A stretch of 64,000 bases of DNA from Mucor racemosus (Eukaryota > Mucoromycota > Mucoromycetes > Mucorales > Mucoraceae), in contig JAPEHQ010000020.1 in NCBI GenBank assembly GCA_027405735.1, positions 496,001 through 560,000 of the forward strand, in the 5' to 3' direction. Made by a program: the position numbers and the translations under genes. The notes under the pieces are model-generated. The model did no database searches and was not told where the DNA came from. It was given only the letters and a program-made list of their open reading frames with translations. This document shows, one piece after another, positions 60,111-64,000 of this stretch (position 1 is its first letter; every line of letters begins with the position of its first letter).

Positions 60111-60146
60111 GTGGCTTCTGAGTATAATAGACATTAAAAGGCGTTT
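60111..60146 (+). promoter_or_regulatory. Zinc-finger family promoter signature, gene 3
   Basis: GTGGCTT (60111) and AAAGGCGTTT (60137-60146), 51 bp before the ATG. Confidence 0.6.
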
Positions 60147-60187
60147 TATCTTTACTGTTGTGTTTCCAAAGTAATTAAACAACAACA

Positions 60188-61873
60188 ATGAAACTGAGAA
60201 ATAGGCTCAGGCAAACTGTACTTTGTCCTAAGCGAGAACCATCCGCAATTGACTTCAGTCTTGGCACAGCAAGAGCACTTTTATTAAACGATGCAAATAC
60301 AACAAAAGACCAACCATCATTGAATGACTCTGACATTAATGTAAAAGAAGGTTTTAATAATGAAAAGTTTATTAAAAAGCTTAAAAACAATCCGAATATG
60401 AACATCCACAACTTGGAAAAGGCTGACTCCACTGATATTAAAGTGGAATCAACAGCTTCGACAAGTGTTGAAACATCAGTATACATACCTCCAGGTATAT
60501 AACACATTATGCTTCAATATAGTTAAGCATATACTAACTGTATTAAAAATACAGGTAAATCTTTTGTGCCAAGCGATAACGACTATTATCTTTATTTCTG
60601 TACTATGTGCAAAGAAGAAATGATTGATCTAAAATCATTATTAGCCCATCGAAAATCAGTTCATAAAATTAATTTCAAAAGCTCCGTAAAGTATATTAAT
60701 CTGGAGCCTGATCTCAATGATCCTAATCATCATTGTCAAGCTTGTGAAAAGACATTTCCAGCAAAATACATTTATCGACGTCATTTATACAAGACTCATT
60801 GTATTCGTGTGACAAAATACATATTAAAGAATAGTGTTCCGGATCCACACAATCCAAAATTTCATTGCCGTTCATGTGATTGCGTATATCAAGATATAAA
60901 AAACTATCTTGAACATTTACATAGATATCATAAAATGAAATGTTCAATGCCATCCAGAAAGAACCCTGATTGTAGTAGCCCAAACTTTTACTGTACACCT
61001 TGCAATTCCACTTACAAATCAAAAAGTGCTTTTAGATATCATTGCAGAAGTAAGCACAGCATGAGTAAGCCCAAAAATTCTTCAAAGAATGAATTCCCTG
61101 ATCCAAATGACACCAAAAACCACTGCAAAATATGTAATTCTACTTATGAACGCAAAGTATCCTACAAAGAACATTGTCGTCGTCAACATGGCATAAAATC
61201 TTCAAAAGTGTTTGCCAATCCTGATGCTATTCCAGATTCTTCAGATCCAAATAATTATTGTCAAACTTGTGATAAAACGTATTCCACTAAAAGTATTTAT
61301 AAAAGGCATATAATTTTCGTGCATAAACTCCCTTTTCCAACTGTAAATCAGAAAAGTATCGACAATACACCCGTTCTTGATGATCCTAGTTACTACTGCA
61401 ATGCCTGCGATAAGACATTATCTTCAAAAGGCTGTTTCAAGAAGCATCTATTGTTAATTCACTCAATAGGTGAATTGATTCAAAACAACGATGATAGCTT
61501 GGAGCCTGACATTGACAATCCTAACTTTTACTGCTGTGTTTGTAATTGGAGATACAGATCAATAAGCTGTTACCGGGAACACCTTCGTGGAACTCACAAA
61601 ATGGTTTTGCCGCCATTGTCGACTTGTTCCTCTAATTCCAATGTCTTCCCTGACACTGTTGACCCTGATTTATACTGCCGTTATTGTAAATTAAGATATA
61701 ATTCATTTAAATATTATCGTCGTCATTGCAGAATAGCTCACGAAACGATACTTGATGATGCTGTTAAGCCTGTTGGAAATCCTGATTTGTACTGTGTAAA
61801 ATGCGATCATTATTATTCGACAAAGGGTACGTTTAAGCAACATTTGAAGAGATTTCATAATCGGATCATGTAG
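60188..61873 (+). CDS. C2H2 zinc-finger protein, cluster gene 3 (10 fingers)
   Basis: Exons 60188-60494 and 60555-61873 (60-nt intron, phase 1); 541 residues. Exon 1 starts MKLRNRLRQT, has TTKDQPSLND shared with gene 1 (TTKDQPLSNE), and a psi-K-x-E motif (IKVE). Ten C-X2-C-X12-H-X4-H fingers follow; 1-4 are this gene's own (closest to gene 1 in finger 1), 5-10 are the same as fingers 4-9 of gene 1. The switch happens at 61097, inside the linker FPDPNDTKNHC. This is what gene conversion or unequal crossing-over between neighbouring paralogs would produce. Expected nuclear, nucleic-acid binding. Confidence 0.86.
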
Positions 61874-62586
61874 CAATAGTGCAAAAAGAAATCTAATATC
61901 GAACAACACTTCAAAAGAACAAATTAACAATACTATGTAATTGTCTACAAAGAAAAAAAAATGAGTATTGTATATTCTAATTGTTTTTTATCATTCTACT
62001 CATAAAAAGACAAATAATGATTTTCAAATAAAAGTTTAATTGACCAGTAAATACTTCTATGTTTATGTGATGAATAAAGACAATATTTATGATTCACGAG
62101 AACTAAATGCATTTTTTTACACTACTGATTTTCGCAAAATCTATAACAAGATCAAAAGCCCCATTCTAGTTTTCTATTTTCTACAATCATACAAGATGAA
62201 TTGGGCAATAAATACAGCGTATTCTGCTTATATCATCCATTGCTATATAATAATTTACCTCAAATCAATTTTTGGAAGCCTGGATATATGATGACTTTTC
62301 TCGGTAAGCTGAGCAAGCGATACTCAAAGATTTATTTAGCATGTATTCCATACATTTTGAAGTTATTCTAAGTCTATAATCTGTTTCCAAGTGCTATTTT
62401 ACAATGCTATAATTTTTGTTTTGTTGAATATAACTAAAGAATGGAATATGAAATCAATGTGGCAAATAATATCTAACTTTTGATTTATACATTTCGATTT
62501 TAGAACAGTAAAGTACATAGATAAAGGTTGATTGCACCCCCTTCGTCCATCCAAGTGGCTTATGGAAAGCTATATTGTAGAAAGGC
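61097..62586 (+). repeat. Near-identical duplicated block, copy 2
   Basis: Partner of 54276-55764. It stops at the GGC of the promoter element upstream of gene 4. Confidence 0.92.
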
Positions 62587-62587
62587 A

Positions 62588-63264
62588 ATGAAGTTGAGAA
62601 GCAGAACTCGGAATAAAATTATCATCAAGCTAGAGAATCCAACATTTGCATTCAAATATCACCTTATTTCAATTCATTCCATAGGCAATCAAATTCCAGA
62701 AAAAGGTAGCTTGGAATCCGACGTTGACGATCCCAACTTTTACTGTCGTATCTGCAAACAAACATATGCTGATAAACTTTATTATCGTCATCATCTTTGT
62801 AGAAACCACAGAATGAAATTAAAGTCTCTAAGAAATTGTCAATATGATCCCGATTTCTTTCCTGATCCACTTGATTTGAATTTTTATTGCAGTGTATGCA
62901 AATCAACAAAACCATTGTTGAAAAGACATCGTCAACATTGCAGAGTAGCTCATTTTATGGGCCTAAATTCTATACCTTTTGCCTATCTTGATGCAGTAAT
63001 TGACCTTCAAAGTCCTGGTTTTTATTGCGCCAAGTGCGATAAACATTTGATGAGGACGAGTAACTTTTTATATCATCTAGAAGCAATACACTCGCTGAAA
63101 CAACCCAAGTTTCCTTATCCCAATGCAAATATTGATGTATTTGATTCCAATTTTTATTGTGCAGTGGCGATAAACATCTCTCATTGAAATACGCTTACGA
63201 ACTTCATTTCGAATGTGTTCACGACTTGGAAATCCCACATGCTAAAAAGCTGGATATACAATAG
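62588..63264 (+). pseudogene. C2H2 zinc-finger cluster gene 4, internally deleted
   Basis: Begins MKLRSRTRNKIIIKLENPT like gene 2 exon 1, then jumps in frame at FAFKYHLISIHSIG, which corresponds to the middle of finger 7 in gene 2 (RRFKYHIIHVHFIG). The rest of exon 1, the intron and fingers 1-6 are gone. Three fingers or finger-like units follow (YCRICK, YCSVCKST, YCAKCDKH). In the last unit a 1-bp loss gives a stop at 63187; the original frame continues with DKHLSLKYAYE to 63264. A 54-bp deletion also removed the leader just before the ATG, including part of the AAAGGCGTTT motif. Confidence 0.8.
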
Positions 63265-63535
63265 TATATCCATGTATATATGCGCATGCTTTCTATATCT
63301 ATGTTTGTACCCTAATTTAAAAAGCACATAAATGAAGACATATCTGTTATATATAACAATAGCAATAGTTTTACAGTAAAAAAGAATTATTAAAGTTTTT
63401 TTTCCTTTCATCAATGAATTTGTTTGATACATTTCGTTTTTATTTTAATATAAAATCAATCATCAATCATGTAAAAGCTTACTTTTGAAAAGTCTCTATA
63501 CATGCAAGTTTAAATATTTTCTGTTTTTATATATA
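63265..63535. other. Intergenic
   Basis: No gene. Confidence 0.4.
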
Positions 63536-64000
63536 TAGGATAGAACTAAAAGCTATTCTGCATTTTTTGTTTCAGCAAAAGCAACTAATTTTTCGTCGAG
63601 ATAATCGAAATAATAGTTCATATTACAGCTTGAAGCATATCATAACTGAGTCTCAAAATCGATTTGTTGTTGTGAAATCAATTGAAAAATGATCAAAAAA
63701 ACAAATTCGTTTAATGGCTCATGAACTGCTAAGTAAGTTGAAGTAGTGTGCTAAATAGTTTTTGTTCATTTTTGGATTCTGCATCCGCGTAAACAAAATT
63801 CAAACAAAAGTTTCCCAGTAAATTTTACATAAAATACAATCGAAATTTTGGTGGTTATTTGAAGTTGCACATCATTTTTTATAATTATATTTCAAATATT
63901 AAGTAGTGGATATGATTCACAAAAAATTATCTATCGAATGAATTATTGCTGAATTCTCTGGTGGCTGTATTTTTCATAGAGAAGACAAGATTTTTGCTAA
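63536..64000 (+). repeat. Repeat B copy 4 (runs off the window)
   Basis: Matches the 5' part of repeat B copy 3 (AAAAGCTATTCTGCATTTTTTG, TCGAGATAATCGAAATAATAGTTCATATTACAG) up to the window end, where the conserved frame begins (CIFHREDKIF). Confidence 0.8.

Noticed and set aside
55218..62291. Identical 83-codon frames at 55218 and 62040 as a conserved peptide
   Set aside because: Identity is explained by the recent DNA duplication; no sign of selection.
1..64000. tRNA, rRNA genes and CRISPR arrays
   Set aside because: Looked for but not seen; the only regular short repeat (29521-29730) is degenerate and has no spacers or Cas genes.

Overview
The window looks like nuclear DNA of an early-diverging filamentous fungus, most likely Mucoromycota and probably Mucorales. 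It is AT-rich. Genes are short to medium with spliceosomal introns of about 50-90 nt (GTAAGT-type donors), many homopolymer tracts, polyQ/polyA-rich regulators, TATA-containing promoters and long gene-poor stretches filled with decayed repeats. All coding models were assembled by eye from frame, splice phase and family knowledge.

Layout. 0-5.5 kb: 3' part of an SSK1-type response regulator, an unknown low-complexity protein, and a secreted double-psi beta-barrel (expansin/RlpA-like) protein with a Kex2-type site. 5.5-13 kb: gene-poor, with repeat A1 carrying a dynein intermediate chain fragment, short element D1 and repeat B1. 13-17.4 kb: a C2H2 transcription factor, a RING-between-RING E3 ligase with an N-terminal hydrophobic region, and an acidic unknown protein. 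17.5-21.3 kb: no recognised gene. 21.3-22.8 kb: a type I membrane protein with a Cys-rich ectodomain. 23-34 kb: a repeat graveyard with repeat B2 split by a 248-bp insertion flanked by a 19-bp duplication, three LTRs (one nested in another with a 5-bp duplication), repeat A2 with a second dynein fragment, an alternating 22/25-bp minisatellite, a pogo-like end, a possible nuclease-like gene and element D2.

35-51 kb is the housekeeping part: homoserine kinase, a small unknown Q/H/S-rich gene, a deleted Tc1/mariner copy, cytoplasmic isoleucyl-tRNA synthetase with a 16-nt micro-exon, a WDR92/DNAAF10-like WD40 protein, UTP11 (convergent with it, 33 bp apart) and a METTL23-like methyltransferase. 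51-53 kb holds repeat B3.

53-63.3 kb is the most unusual region: a tandem family of C2H2 zinc-finger genes. Two are intact, one is truncated by a frameshift, one has an internal deletion, and there is a possible exon-1 remnant. They share a small N-terminal exon that begins MKLR and contains sumoylation-type psi-K-x-E motifs, a proximal promoter signature, and a nearly identical 1.49-kb duplicated block covering six fingers, the 3' flank and the next gene's promoter. Repeat B4 starts at the right edge. The arrangement recalls rapidly evolving zinc-finger clusters in other eukaryotes; any role in repeat control is inference only.
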